Part shown: positions 30,609 to 38,986 of the stretch, piece after piece | Numbering within the stretch: position 1 is the first letter of the stretch | Layout: the number at the start of each line of letters is the position of its first letter | Assembly: GCF_900640175.1 (NCBI RefSeq) | Contig: NZ_CAAAJC010000009.1 | Coordinates: forward strand, 50,339 to 114,338 | Direction: 5' to 3' | DNA length: 64,000 nucleotides | DNA from: Legionella sp. W10-070 | GTDB lineage: Bacteria > Pseudomonadota > Gammaproteobacteria > Legionellales > Legionellaceae | Translations under genes and position numbers: made by a program | Notes under the pieces: generated by a model | Seen by the model: the letters and a program-made list of their open reading frames with translations, nothing else | Database searches by the model: none | What the model was told of the DNA's origin: nothing

Positions 30609-31244
30609 ATGGCTCACGAAAATATTACTACACCGGAACATCAGCTTCCTCCCCATCAACATCATCATTGTACAGTACATCCTTTTAAACGGATCTCGTG
30701 GACAGCGATTTTTATGGGAGCATTAGTTGGACTGGGTCTTGGCTTTTTATTGAATCTCTTTGGTCTTGCGATTGGGCTAAGTGCATTTACCCTGGATAAT
30801 CAAGGAGCTATGATTCTTGCTATTGGAGGCATGATCGGCATTATTATTGGGATAATTGTCTCTATGGTCGTTGCTGGCTACACCGCCGGCTATTTGGGAC
30901 GTTTGTATTGCCCAAAACGAAACCTCGGTATTCTTTATGGGTTTACTACCTGGAGCGTTGCTTTAATCCTTAGCGCTGTGGCAGCAGGGCATTTTAGTCA
31001 TTATGTTGCCGCTTACTCCAGTCCCGTTTCCAATCCAATCATCATTACTATGGATCCGGCTCAGCCCGCTCAGGTAGGTACTGAAGGCACCGCTGGCATC
31101 GCAAACGCCCCCCCTATAAGAGCCAATGTACCCGCAGACAATCTGGCCTGGAGTGCTTTTATAGTATTTATTTTGTTTTTTATTGGCGCTGTTTCCGCTT
31201 GCGTGGGAGCTCATTGGGGGATGTCTTGCCGTAGAGACGATTAG
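30609..31244 (+). CDS. Four-helix integral membrane protein of unknown function
   Basis: 211 residues. A His-rich cytoplasmic-looking N-terminus (HQLPPHQHHHC) is followed by four hydrophobic segments: about 35-60 (TAIFMGALVGLGLGFLLNLF), 72-98, 112-133 and 180-200, with a Gly-rich Ala/Gly motif in the first two. Between helices three and four is a Pro/Ala-rich loop of about 45 residues. ACAAGGAACG acts as ribosome-binding site. It follows the 27-residue peptide on the same strand and ends at a strong terminator, so the two form a small operon. No function assigned. Confidence 0.75.
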   Translation: MAHENITTPEHQLPPHQHHHCTVHPFKRISWTAIFMGALVGLGLGFLLNLFGLAIGLSAFTLDNQGAMILAIGGMIGIIIGIIVSMVVAGYTAGYLGRLYCPKRNLGILYGFTTWSVALILSAVAAGHFSHYVAAYSSPVSNPIIITMDPAQPAQVGTEGTAGIANAPPIRANVPADNLAWSAFIVFILFFIGAVSACVGAHWGMSCRRDD

Positions 31245-31253
31245 CAAAGATAA

Positions 31254-31282
31254 AAAGAGGGGGGGGCACCCCCTCTTTCTTT
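31254..31282. terminator. Terminator, GC-rich hairpin after the membrane protein gene
   Basis: AAAGAGGGGG (31254-31263), loop GGGCA, CCCCCTCTTT (31269-31278), followed by CTTTCT. A 10-bp perfect stem with flanking A's and T's, so it may also serve the converging gene that ends at 31310. Confidence 0.85.
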
Positions 31283-31309
31283 CTACTTGCAAGTGAAAAA
31301 ATCGAACAG

Positions 31310-31708
31310 CTAATCTATAGATTTCGTTTGCTCATTAGATACATCTTTGTAGTATGTTTCCAGTATCTTCAATTCCTCATCAGATAATACACCTAAACTT
31401 TCAGCAGCTCTATCTGATTTAATCAGTTCATCCAACTTTAAATTAATGATTTTAGTATCTCTGTTTTGAGTATTCTGAATCAGGAAGACCATTAAAAATG
31501 TGATTATTGTAGTCCCTGTATTAACAATAAGCTGCCATGTATATGAAAATTGAAATACAGGCCCTGTGAGTACCCACAGGAGAATTAAAAGCAGTGCTAA
31601 CATAAAACTCCAGGCGGTACCAGCAGCATAGGATATAATCTTGACGATTCCGGCAAATTTAAGACTAACTAAACCAATCTTGTACTTTTTCCTCTTTGTC
31701 TTCTCCAT
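31310..31708 (-). CDS. Low-affinity iron permease family protein
   Basis: 132 residues from the ATG at 31708, preceded by AAGGGAAGA; an earlier ATG at 31729 has no ribosome-binding site. Two hydrophobic helices are visible, GTAWSFMLALLLILLWVLTG and WQLIVNTGTTIITFLMVFLI, followed by the signature QNTQNRDTKIINLKLDELI. This matches the bacterial iron-permease family (Pfam Iron_permease, PF04120), named after yeast Fet4, though bacterial members are much shorter and their transport role is not well proven. No Fur-like box was recognised upstream. Stands alone on the minus strand among plus-strand stress genes. Confidence 0.85.
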   Translation of the reverse strand: MEKTKRKKYKIGLVSLKFAGIVKIISYAAGTAWSFMLALLLILLWVLTGPVFQFSYTWQLIVNTGTTIITFLMVFLIQNTQNRDTKIINLKLDELIKSDRAAESLGVLSDEELKILETYYKDVSNEQTKSID

Positions 31709-31905
31709 AGATCCATCTTCCCTTACCATTTAGGCTGTTGATTATAGTAAGCTTTGCCGAACCTATAAAGTACTCTTTTTAATAGATTTCACTTAGAAGC
31801 TATTTCGCAAAAGAATTATTAATTTTTGCAAGACTCATCTTAATTGACTATGCTTATCATTAGTCTTATATGTAATCATTTCAACCATTAAATAAGGAGA
31901 TTAAT

Positions 31906-32109
31906 ATGAATAAGGATATATTCCAAGGTAAATGGGAAGAAACAAAGGGAAAAATGAAACAGGTCTGGGGCAAACTGACTGATAATGATTTAGATGAAAT
32001 AGAAGGAAACCAGCAGGAAATTTACGGAAAACTGCAAAAACACTATGGTTATTCTAAAGATCAGGCAGAAAAAGCGGTAAAAGAATTTCAAAACAAATAC
32101 TGGCATTAA
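31906..32109 (+). CDS. CsbD family stress protein
   Basis: 67 residues with the standard CsbD pattern: N-terminal GKWEETKGKMKQVWGKLTDN, IEGNQQEIYGKLQKHYG and C-terminal QAEKAVKEF. Small, highly charged, cytoplasmic. In Bacillus and enteric bacteria CsbD-like genes are induced in general stress; biochemical function is unknown. A strong ribosome-binding site TAAGGAG precedes the start. Confidence 0.93.
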   Translation: MNKDIFQGKWEETKGKMKQVWGKLTDNDLDEIEGNQQEIYGKLQKHYGYSKDQAEKAVKEFQNKYWH

Positions 32110-32237
32110 TTCATAGCCTGCCATAAAGGGTATTCAATGCCTTTTATGGCACCCCTCACCCAAGATTCATTCCTTGAACTTCAACAGCAAGGCCTTTCCT
32201 GCAACCAATTTAAAATGAAGCCTCATCTTGTTGCCAG

Positions 32238-32930
32238 CTATTTTTTAATCAGGAATAAAGCTCGTGATTTTAATTCTCTTCCTCCCAAAAGGTGATCAAT
32301 AGCCTGACGCATAATAAATTTGGCTACCTTTAATGTTCTCACCTCGTTAAAGCAGCCCTGTGCAAGAGCAAGGATTTCTTTTCCTGCAATATAACCCTCA
32401 TTTGCAGGAATGAAGCCTTCATTGGCAACAAATTGATAGTTAAGATTACTATTAATCAAATGAGTTGAGTTAGCCTCTCGGGTAAATGAAACCTGCTGCC
32501 CACAGGCAAGCAGCAAGGCCCATTCAAAACGTCTCAGTAAGATTTCTATAGTCAAATTATCCATTGCAGCAGCAAGGCCATGAAGCGTTTCCAGATAAAC
32601 ATCAAAAAGTTCAATTTGAGATTCCAGAGGACTAAGGAGATAATATAGCAGTTCATTGATGTAGAGAGCTGCGAACAGCCTGTTTCCCTTCAGCTCCAGT
32701 GGCAACGCATTATTCTCAACCTGCTGCATATAATGCCTTCCCTTTCGATTTTCCACTGATAACCACAAGGGAGTAAACGCCTGTAGAATGGCCTGCTTTT
32801 TAGGGGTCCGTCCTCCTTTACACAAACAATGTAGTATTCCCCGTTCACGAGTGAAAAAAGTTATGTAAAGGCTGCTGTCACCCGAAGGACGTTTATGTAA
32901 AACCCATGCTTCAAATGCTTCAGCTGTCAT
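32238..32930 (-). CDS. recO: DNA repair protein RecO
   Basis: 230 residues. N-terminal OB-fold begins FEAWVLHKRPSGDSSLYITFFTRERGI and includes GILHCLCKGGRTPKKQ; the C-terminal helical domain has LNELLYYLL-type text (ALYINELLYYLLSPLE). RecO loads RecA on SSB-coated DNA with RecR. It overlaps the end of era by 11 bases, so era-recO is one unit. The rnc gene usually found upstream of era is not adjacent. Confidence 0.95.
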   Translation of the reverse strand: MTAEAFEAWVLHKRPSGDSSLYITFFTRERGILHCLCKGGRTPKKQAILQAFTPLWLSVENRKGRHYMQQVENNALPLELKGNRLFAALYINELLYYLLSPLESQIELFDVYLETLHGLAAAMDNLTIEILLRRFEWALLLACGQQVSFTREANSTHLINSNLNYQFVANEGFIPANEGYIAGKEILALAQGCFNEVRTLKVAKFIMRQAIDHLLGGRELKSRALFLIKK

Positions 32931-33807
32931 AACCTAATTGTTTTAATATGCGCTCATCATCAGCCCAACCTGATTTTACCTTGCACCAGCATTGTAGAAA
33001 GACTTTTTTATCCAGCAGCTTTTCCATGTCTAAACGAGCAGCAGTCGCTATTTCTTTCAGTTTCTTCCCCTTATCTCCAATGATAATACGCTTATGATTT
33101 TCTTTTTCCACCAGAATCAACGCATGGATTCGTACCAGGCTGCCTTCATCCTTGTAGGATTCAATTTCTACAGTGGTTGCATAGGGTAACTCCTGACCAC
33201 AAAGACGAAAAATCTTTTCCCGCAACAACTCTGCACATAAAAAGCGAATCGGACGGTCAGTAAATTGATCTTCTGCAAACAGGTGAGGACCTTCTGGCAA
33301 ATATGTCTTTAAGTGTTGCTCCAGGTTCTCAACCTGCACTCCTGTTTTGGCAGATAATGGAATAATAGCAGAAAAATCATGAAGTTGGCTTAGCTGCTCC
33401 AACTGAGGAAGCAGCACGGATTTATCAGCAACCTTATCCACTTTGTTAACTGCCAGGATACAGGGTACATCAGCATTCTTAATCAAACGAAGGATATACT
33501 CGTCTTCATCCGTCCAATAAGTCCCATCGACTAAAAAGACGATAACATCCACATCACGTAAGACGCTTTTGGCTGTTTTGTTCATCATCCGGTTCATTAC
33601 CTTTTTTGAACCTTGATGGATACCTGGCGTATCAACATAAACATACTGATAATCCTCGATAGTCTGAATACCGAGAAGACTATGCCGAGTAGTTTGAGGC
33701 TTACGCGAGGTTATACTCAATTTTTGATGTAAAATACGATTTAGTAATGTTGACTTACCTACATTAGGCCGCCCAATCAACGCGATATAACCACAATATG
33801 TTGTCAT
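32920..33807 (-). CDS. era: GTPase Era
   Basis: 295 residues. G1 GRPNVGKSTLLN, G2 region ITSRKPQTTRH, G3 DTPGIHQGSKK, G4 NKVDKV and G5 SAKTG are all present; the C-terminal KH domain carries IIGDKGKKLKEIATAARLDMEKLL. Era binds 16S rRNA and assists 30S subunit maturation. It is the first gene of a two-gene unit with recO. Its upstream neighbour (nitroreductase) ends 77 bases before it. Confidence 0.98.
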   Translation of the reverse strand: MTTYCGYIALIGRPNVGKSTLLNRILHQKLSITSRKPQTTRHSLLGIQTIEDYQYVYVDTPGIHQGSKKVMNRMMNKTAKSVLRDVDVIVFLVDGTYWTDEDEYILRLIKNADVPCILAVNKVDKVADKSVLLPQLEQLSQLHDFSAIIPLSAKTGVQVENLEQHLKTYLPEGPHLFAEDQFTDRPIRFLCAELLREKIFRLCGQELPYATTVEIESYKDEGSLVRIHALILVEKENHKRIIIGDKGKKLKEIATAARLDMEKLLDKKVFLQCWCKVKSGWADDERILKQLGYDS

Positions 33808-33884
33808 TAAATGTTGCCCTGCTTATTTTTAGAACACATTTTAGCATAGCCAGGTGAAATTGACATCAAAACAGTCAATAATTA

Positions 33885-34574
33885 TCAGCTACCTTCATCA
33901 AGCCACTTTTGGGTTTGTTTTTTCCATTCCACATAGCATTCATTGCCACAAAAATAGCGGACATAATCCTCCCCCTCAAACGAATTAGCCGCTGATTTTG
34001 GCACCAGTTTAAGGCAGGTATAACAGCTTTCTGTTTCACAGTTTTCCTGGAGATTAAATTTTTCAAAAGAAGTGGATAAAGGCAAGGCTTTCCTGTCTTT
34101 TTTGGCATGAGATTTAATAGGTTCTTTATGATACCCCAGAGCCAACCCACCGATAATGGTATGTTCTTTTGGGATTGCTATTTGCTTTTTGGTAAAAGAC
34201 TCATCCAAGGTAACCCAGCAACAACCAATATCAAGGGCAACAGCTGCCAGCCACATATTTTGCATGGCAGCCCCACCGCTGTATAGGTGCTGGTTATGTT
34301 GTTTTAACCAGGTATCAATATCAATTTCCGTATCAACCGTAACGATAATTAAAAGCTGGGCTTGTGAGAGGAATGAAGCATGGCGTGCTTTCGTAGACAG
34401 TGTTTTTAGAGTTTCTTTGTTGCGAATCAGCGTAAAATGCCAGGGTTGCGAGTTTAAAGGGCTTGGAGCGTATTGACCGGCTTGAAGGATAGTTTCAATA
34501 TCCATCTCCTTTAATGCTTTATCTGTATAAGCGCGAACAGCACACCTTTTCTTGATTAATCCTAAAATATCCAT
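33885..34574 (-). CDS. Nitroreductase-family protein with a C-terminal Cys-rich (DUF3330-like) domain
   Basis: 229 residues. The N-terminal 170 are a nitroreductase domain that binds FMN: KKRCAVRAYTDKALKEMDIE, the QYAPSPLNSQPWHFTLIRNK motif and GGLALGYHKEPIKSHAKKDR. The last 55 residues carry CETESCYTCLKLVPKSAANS, EGEDYVRYFCGNECYVEWKK, a CxxC...CxxxC pattern typical of a zinc ribbon, closely like DUF3330 proteins seen in mobile metal-resistance contexts. Fusion of these two domains is unusual. The reaction is probably NAD(P)H-dependent reduction; substrate unknown. Followed by era, preceded by tehB on the same strand (50-bp gap). Confidence 0.82.
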   Translation of the reverse strand: MDILGLIKKRCAVRAYTDKALKEMDIETILQAGQYAPSPLNSQPWHFTLIRNKETLKTLSTKARHASFLSQAQLLIIVTVDTEIDIDTWLKQHNQHLYSGGAAMQNMWLAAVALDIGCCWVTLDESFTKKQIAIPKEHTIIGGLALGYHKEPIKSHAKKDRKALPLSTSFEKFNLQENCETESCYTCLKLVPKSAANSFEGEDYVRYFCGNECYVEWKKQTQKWLDEGS

Positions 34575-34624
34575 CTCAATAACCCTCGTTTTATTTTCTT
34601 TCTCATTAGCTATCCATTGAGGCT

Positions 34625-35527
34625 TTATAAGTGCTTCTGAGCAAGCAGCTGACCAAATATACCTTGTCTGGGCTTGCCATCTTCATCCAGCTTATGCAGT
34701 TGACCTGGTTTTTCTTTGTACTCCAGAATCGACCAGCCACTGTCTTGATAAAAATGATACAACTCATTTGCTTCTGCCAGATAGGTAAAACTTTCAGGAT
34801 AAGTATAGGGCTCAGCCTTGATAGGGAAAACCAGAAAATGCATTCCACCTATTGAGGTTAGGGATTGCAGTTTTGTCAGTAACGGCCGAATGCTGGACGG
34901 ATTTAAAAACTGCAGGGTCACGGTGGCATAAATAAAGTCAAACGATTTATCTTTGATTGGAAGCGGTTTATTCAAATCATAAACCTGAGCTTCAATATTC
35001 GATAATTGCTCTTGTGCTGCGATATGGCAAATATTCGCAATAGCTTCCTCATTCTTATCTACACCAATAACCCTGTGTCCAGCCAAAGCAAAAACCAATG
35101 GATTTCGACCTGAGCCGCAACCAATATCCAGAATTGACATTTCCTCCTGCTCTCGCAGGTATGTTTGGTGGATGTACCATAAGTCATGATGGATAGGTGC
35201 CAGGCGATATTTCTTTTCAAAATAGCGATGCGGCTGGCAGAAAAACTGCAAGCTGGCTTTGAACTCGGCGCTTGTCGAGGCAATTTTGTGCCATGATGCA
35301 GGCGGTATGACAAGCGTTGGGGATTTGGAGTTTACGGTATGATGAGACAGTTCATGCCCATGGCCATCGAGAAAAACAAACTTAATGGTACCTTCATGAA
35401 CGGTCAAGCGTCCCCAGGTACCTTCTTTGGTACTGTGTTTATCAAGAAAAAATTGCAGGTTCTTCTCGCTGTTGATCTCGATTTGTTTGTATGCGTTTAA
35501 GTCCGCGATTGCTTGTTGATTATTCAT
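34625..35527 (-). CDS. tehB: TehB-type tellurite-resistance methyltransferase with N-terminal DUF1971-like domain
   Basis: 300 residues in two domains. The first about 100 residues (FFLDKHSTKEGTWGRLTVHE, FLDGHGHELSHHTVNSKSPT, VIPPASWHKI) form a cupin-like domain found at the start of long TehB proteins such as that of Haemophilus. The second half is a SAM-dependent methyltransferase: motif I ILDIGCGSGRNPLVFALAGH, acidic loop GVDKNEEA, and FDFIYATVTLQFL. TehB binds SAM and methylates tellurite/selenite in studied cases. Transcribed with the nitroreductase-like gene just downstream (50-bp gap) and near the APC permease on the same strand. Confidence 0.9.
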   Translation of the reverse strand: MNNQQAIADLNAYKQIEINSEKNLQFFLDKHSTKEGTWGRLTVHEGTIKFVFLDGHGHELSHHTVNSKSPTLVIPPASWHKIASTSAEFKASLQFFCQPHRYFEKKYRLAPIHHDLWYIHQTYLREQEEMSILDIGCGSGRNPLVFALAGHRVIGVDKNEEAIANICHIAAQEQLSNIEAQVYDLNKPLPIKDKSFDFIYATVTLQFLNPSSIRPLLTKLQSLTSIGGMHFLVFPIKAEPYTYPESFTYLAEANELYHFYQDSGWSILEYKEKPGQLHKLDEDGKPRQGIFGQLLAQKHL

Positions 35528-35584
35528 AATTGGATCTGATATTTGAAGGATTTACCAAGCCTAACAGTTTAGTCAGTGCGGTGT

Positions 35585-36892
35585 CTAACGACGACCTTTT
35601 AAGTAGTAACGATGGAAGCCGTGCCATACTAGCCCCAGCGCAATCAAAAGCAAACCAGACAACCAAATAGTCAGGGGAACCCAGAAGGCTAAAAACAAAC
35701 AGGAAATAAGGCCCGACACTGCAATGAAATTTGGATACAATCGCTGTTCTTTGGGTAAATACAGAGCTGACAGATTGGTAATCGAGTAATATATTAACAC
35801 TGTAAACGCACTGAAGGACCAGGTGGTTTCAACGCTGCCAAACAAGGTAAGAGCGGCAATGGCAAGTCCTATGCCAACGACCGCCGCAACAGGCGTGCGA
35901 TGCTTATTGGAAACCATAGCAAATAATTCTGGTAAATCCTGTTGACGTCCCATAGCCAACACCATCCGTGACAATCCTAAAATGAGATTCAGCAATACGC
36001 CTAACATAGCGGTGCATGCACCAAGAGCGATAAGAATAACCAGTCCAGGCTGGTTCATGGTGCTGGCCGCTATTTCAAGGGGTGTTGCTCTATTTTCTGT
36101 GACCGTTGCCAGTTGAGTCGAGCCGACAGAGCCAATGGCAACGACTGCTACTAAAATATAAATGACCGCACTCGCAACCAGGGTGAGGATAATGGCTTTG
36201 GGGATGGTGCTTGCAGGTTCTTTAACTTCTTCACCCATGGTGGCAATACGCCCATAGCCTGTATAGGCAACAAACATCAAAGCAGTCGCATACAAAAAAT
36301 GACTGAAACCATCAGTAGTCGTTTTTGGAAAAAAGGGGGAGAGATTTTGTCCACCATTTTGCAACAAAATGGGGAATCCAAAAGCAACAAATACCACAAG
36401 GGATAGCAATGTTATTGATACGATAATCAAGTTGGTTTTGTTAGATCGCTTGATGCCGCTTAACACAATCAAGGTTAGAACAATAACGATTGTTACGGCA
36501 ACAGGAATAATAGAAATTGTTCTAAATCCGAACAGGTGTAAAAAATACCCCGCAAAACCCAATGCAGCCGTTGCGGCCGAAGCGGTCTTGGCGCATAAAA
36601 ACATCCAGCCAGCAGTAAATCCCATCGTCGGATGAAGATATCGATAACCATACTCATAAGTTCCACCACTTACTGGATGGTTGGCTGCAAGTTGTGCACT
36701 CGATAAGGCATTACAGGTTGCAACCAATGCAGCCAGAATAATGGCAAAAACAACCGATGGACCTGTCACCCCGGCTGCAACACCAATGCTGACAAATACA
36801 CCCGTACCGAGGATCGAGCCCAAGCCCATCATGGTTGCACCCGACAGGCCAAGATCACGGCGCAATTTACGATGAAAAATTTTATTGCTCAT
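35585..36892 (-). CDS. APC-superfamily amino acid permease
   Basis: 435 residues and about twelve hydrophobic helices. The start RDLGLSGATMMGLGSILGTGVFV carries the G-x-G-S/I motif of AA_permease_2 proteins for substrate contact in helix 1; helix 6-8 areas include FVAYTGYGRIATMGEEVKEP and AIGSVGSTQLA. The extreme C-terminus (HGFHRYYLKGRR) is basic. The substrate cannot be told from sequence; cationic or neutral amino acids are most likely. Transcribed from a divergent-looking gap beyond MarR, on the same strand as MarR and 103 bp downstream of its end. Confidence 0.9.
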   Translation of the reverse strand: MSNKIFHRKLRRDLGLSGATMMGLGSILGTGVFVSIGVAAGVTGPSVVFAIILAALVATCNALSSAQLAANHPVSGGTYEYGYRYLHPTMGFTAGWMFLCAKTASAATAALGFAGYFLHLFGFRTISIIPVAVTIVIVLTLIVLSGIKRSNKTNLIIVSITLLSLVVFVAFGFPILLQNGGQNLSPFFPKTTTDGFSHFLYATALMFVAYTGYGRIATMGEEVKEPASTIPKAIILTLVASAVIYILVAVVAIGSVGSTQLATVTENRATPLEIAASTMNQPGLVILIALGACTAMLGVLLNLILGLSRMVLAMGRQQDLPELFAMVSNKHRTPVAAVVGIGLAIAALTLFGSVETTWSFSAFTVLIYYSITNLSALYLPKEQRLYPNFIAVSGLISCLFLAFWVPLTIWLSGLLLIALGLVWHGFHRYYLKGRR

Positions 36893-36940
36893 ACACCATC
36901 CTTGCGTAATATAGAGTCCAGGTATTTTAAATAACTATCT

Positions 36941-36976
36941 AAATTGCAGGTAAATTTTTACGATAGCCTGCAATTT
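36941..36976. promoter_or_regulatory. Perfect 10-bp inverted repeat between marR-like gene and APC permease
   Basis: AAATTGCAGG (36941-36950) and CCTGCAATTT (36967-36976) are exact inverted copies separated by 16 bases. The position is 20 bases after the MarR gene end and 49 bases before the permease start on the minus strand. It could be a terminator without a clear T-run, or an operator for the permease. Confidence 0.5.
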
Positions 36977-36995
36977 CTACAATACCAAATTTGGA

Positions 36996-37400
36996 TTAAA
37001 AATTACCATTTAATCTCTGCAGCAGGTGTTTAATGGTGTCTTTTTCCTCTTCTTTAAAGCCATTTAAAGCAAATTGATTTAGTTCATAGGCACATTGCTC
37101 AATAATTTTTTGATAGCTCCGTCCTTTTTCAGTCAATCTAATTTCAATAGCTCGCCTGTCTGTTGTACTTGGAATTCTTATAATAAGCCCATCACGTTCC
37201 ATTCGATCAAGCGTTCTAACAGCCGTGGGTTGTTCAATACCGATTTGTTTGTGCATTTCGGATTGAGTCAAACCATCGTGTTGATAAAGAGCCATTAAAA
37301 AATAAGTATAGGCGTCAGTAAGACCATATGGCTTTAGTAATTCATTGGCTTTTTTAATTAATAATCGACTTGCTTTTTTGATTAGTGTTGAGAGATACAT
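36996..37400 (-). CDS. MarR-family transcriptional regulator
   Basis: 134 residues, normal MarR size. The winged helix-turn-helix is visible in GLTQSEMHKQIGIEQPTAVR and the wing in IIRIPSTTDRRAIEIRLTEK, with the DxR/D motif of MarR wings. A dimer that binds an inverted repeat is expected, and such a repeat lies directly upstream (37411-37455). The gene is divergent from a PhzF-family gene, and the operator covers the space between, so it probably controls that gene and itself. An effector ligand is not evident. Confidence 0.95.
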   Translation of the reverse strand: MYLSTLIKKASRLLIKKANELLKPYGLTDAYTYFLMALYQHDGLTQSEMHKQIGIEQPTAVRTLDRMERDGLIIRIPSTTDRRAIEIRLTEKGRSYQKIIEQCAYELNQFALNGFKEEEKDTIKHLLQRLNGNF

Positions 37401-37410
37401 TTTTCCCTGT

Positions 37411-37455
37411 TTATTTTACATAGCTTGCTATATATTAACAAGCTATGTAAAATAA
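37411..37455. promoter_or_regulatory. Perfect inverted-repeat operator between marR-like and phzF-like genes
   Basis: Left arm TTATTTTACATAGCTTG (37411-37427) and right arm CAAGCTATGTAAAATAA (37439-37455) are exact reverse complements of 17 bp, separated by an 11-base AT-only-plus-C spacer. The spacer contains TATATT, a possible -10. The site begins 11 bases upstream of the MarR start and ends 27 bases upstream of the PhzF start. It fits a MarR dimer site able to block both divergent promoters. Confidence 0.8.
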
Positions 37456-37481
37456 GTCTAATTTTAAAAAAGAGGTTTGTA

Positions 37482-38279
37482 ATGATTAAACAACCCATTT
37501 ATCAAGTAGATGCTTTTACCTCCACATTATACATGGGAAATCCTGCTGCTGTTTGTCCATTAGAATATTGGTTGGATGATACTGTTATGCAACTTATTGC
37601 GAGAGAAAACAATTTATCTGAAACAGCGTTTATTGTTCCAGATGGCAAACATTATCAAATACGCTGGTTCACACCAAATACGGAAGTTGATTTATGCGGA
37701 CATGCTACATTAGCTAGTGCTTTTGTTTTATTCGAATTGTTGGGGTATCAAGAAAAAGAAATTGCATTTAAAAGCAAAAGCGGAATATTAACAGTAAGGA
37801 AAGAAGGCAATTTATTGCAGATGGATTTTCCTGCATTACCTTTTACCAAGATAGAAGATCCCGGCTTTGAACTGATAACAGCAATAAAAATGGTTCCAGA
37901 TGAAATATATCAAAGTAAGTTTGATATATTATGTATCTTTAATGACGCAATAACGGTTAAACAGGCAAAACCTGATCTAAATACCCTGGCGAATATGCCA
38001 TGCCGAGGTATTATTTTCTCAGCCCCTGCAATCGAATCTGATGTTTATTCAAGGTGTTTTTATCCTGGTTGTGATGTTCCTGAAGATCCGGTAACCGGTT
38101 CTGCTCATTGTGTTATTGCTCCTTATTGGTGCGCACGTCTCAATAAGAAAAAAATTCATGCTTGCCAAGGCGGGAACCGTCAAGGGGAACTATGGTGTGA
38201 GGTAAATCAGGATAGAGTAATTTTATCGGGATACTGTCAATTGTATTTGCAAGGTGAAATTTGGGTTCCTTCAGTCTAA
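37482..38279 (+). CDS. PhzF/DapF-fold family protein
   Basis: 265 residues from the ATG at 37482, with AGAGG about seven bases before it; an earlier in-frame start at 37425 lies inside the MarR operator and is rejected. Family motifs: IYQVDAFTSTLYMGNPAAVC at the start, ENNLSETAFI, IRWFTPNTEVDLCGHATLAS with the catalytic-region glutamate/cysteine-histidine, and EDPVTGSAHCVIAPYW near the end. PhzF proteins isomerise small cyclic metabolites; most bacterial members, including this one, have no known substrate. Divergent from the MarR gene, so likely induced by its ligand. Confidence 0.9.
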   Translation: MIKQPIYQVDAFTSTLYMGNPAAVCPLEYWLDDTVMQLIARENNLSETAFIVPDGKHYQIRWFTPNTEVDLCGHATLASAFVLFELLGYQEKEIAFKSKSGILTVRKEGNLLQMDFPALPFTKIEDPGFELITAIKMVPDEIYQSKFDILCIFNDAITVKQAKPDLNTLANMPCRGIIFSAPAIESDVYSRCFYPGCDVPEDPVTGSAHCVIAPYWCARLNKKKIHACQGGNRQGELWCEVNQDRVILSGYCQLYLQGEIWVPSV

Positions 38280-38428
38280 AAGAAATTTGCCCCTGACACT
38301 TAAATCATTATCACTTGCAGAAGTGAGCCAGCCAAGGAGCCTATGATTTTGCGAAAATGATTGACTTGCCACATACCCATGAATATTGTAGTGTTCCTAT
38401 CAGGAAGCATAGCAGGTCATTCAAATCC

Positions 38429-38875
38429 ATGGTTCAGGTTAAGCATATTGGCGGTTTCTCACTCTTTGAATTAGCATTGATATTGCTGATAGCAGGCATC
38501 CTCACTCTTCTTGCCTATCCTGCCTACCTTAATCACCTTCTCCAGACTCGACGGGCTGATGGTCAATTGGCTCTATTTGAACTGGCAAACCGTATGGAAA
38601 ACTATTTTGCCAAGGAGCATACTTATGAGGATGCTACATTAGCAGCAGGAAAAAAAACGGATGTAAGGAATAATACCCTTTCGGCTGAGCATTGGTATCT
38701 TTTAGCTATCACCTCTCAAACTACGAATTCCTATAGTCTGCAGGCGACACCAAGAAACGCTCAGGCAAAAGACAGAGCATGTCAGACATTGACTCTTAAT
38801 AGTCTGGGACAAAAAGGTATTACCAACGGCCCTAAGGGGGTGCCATCAGGCAACATACTAAATTGTTGGACATAA
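38429..38875 (+). CDS. Type IV pilin-like protein (PilE family)
   Basis: 148 residues from the ATG at 38429. The prepilin leader is short (MVQVKHIGG) and cut before F; GFSLFELALILLIAGILTLL is the class IVa prepilin pattern with glutamate at mature position 5 (F-S-L-F-E). A helix runs on as YLNHLLQTRRADGQLALFEL, and two cysteines near the end (RACQTLTLN, ILNCWT) form the D-region disulphide. A longer frame from 38357 would put a 33-residue leader on the protein, so the later ATG is preferred, though no strong ribosome-binding site is seen. It probably is a minor pilin; no other pilus gene is adjacent. Confidence 0.85.
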   Translation: MVQVKHIGGFSLFELALILLIAGILTLLAYPAYLNHLLQTRRADGQLALFELANRMENYFAKEHTYEDATLAAGKKTDVRNNTLSAEHWYLLAITSQTTNSYSLQATPRNAQAKDRACQTLTLNSLGQKGITNGPKGVPSGNILNCWT

Positions 38876-38986
38876 ACTTAGCCAACTGAGGTTATTTTAG
38901 CTCTCCTTGAAACCATTTTGACTATTGTCTAATCAGTCTAATCGTGTATAATTTAATAATATATTAAATTTTTTGTGAGTACAGTC

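Noticed and set aside
37425..37481. PhzF-like protein starting at 37425
   Set aside because: That codon is inside the MarR operator; the ATG at 37482 has a ribosome-binding site and the conserved first strand.
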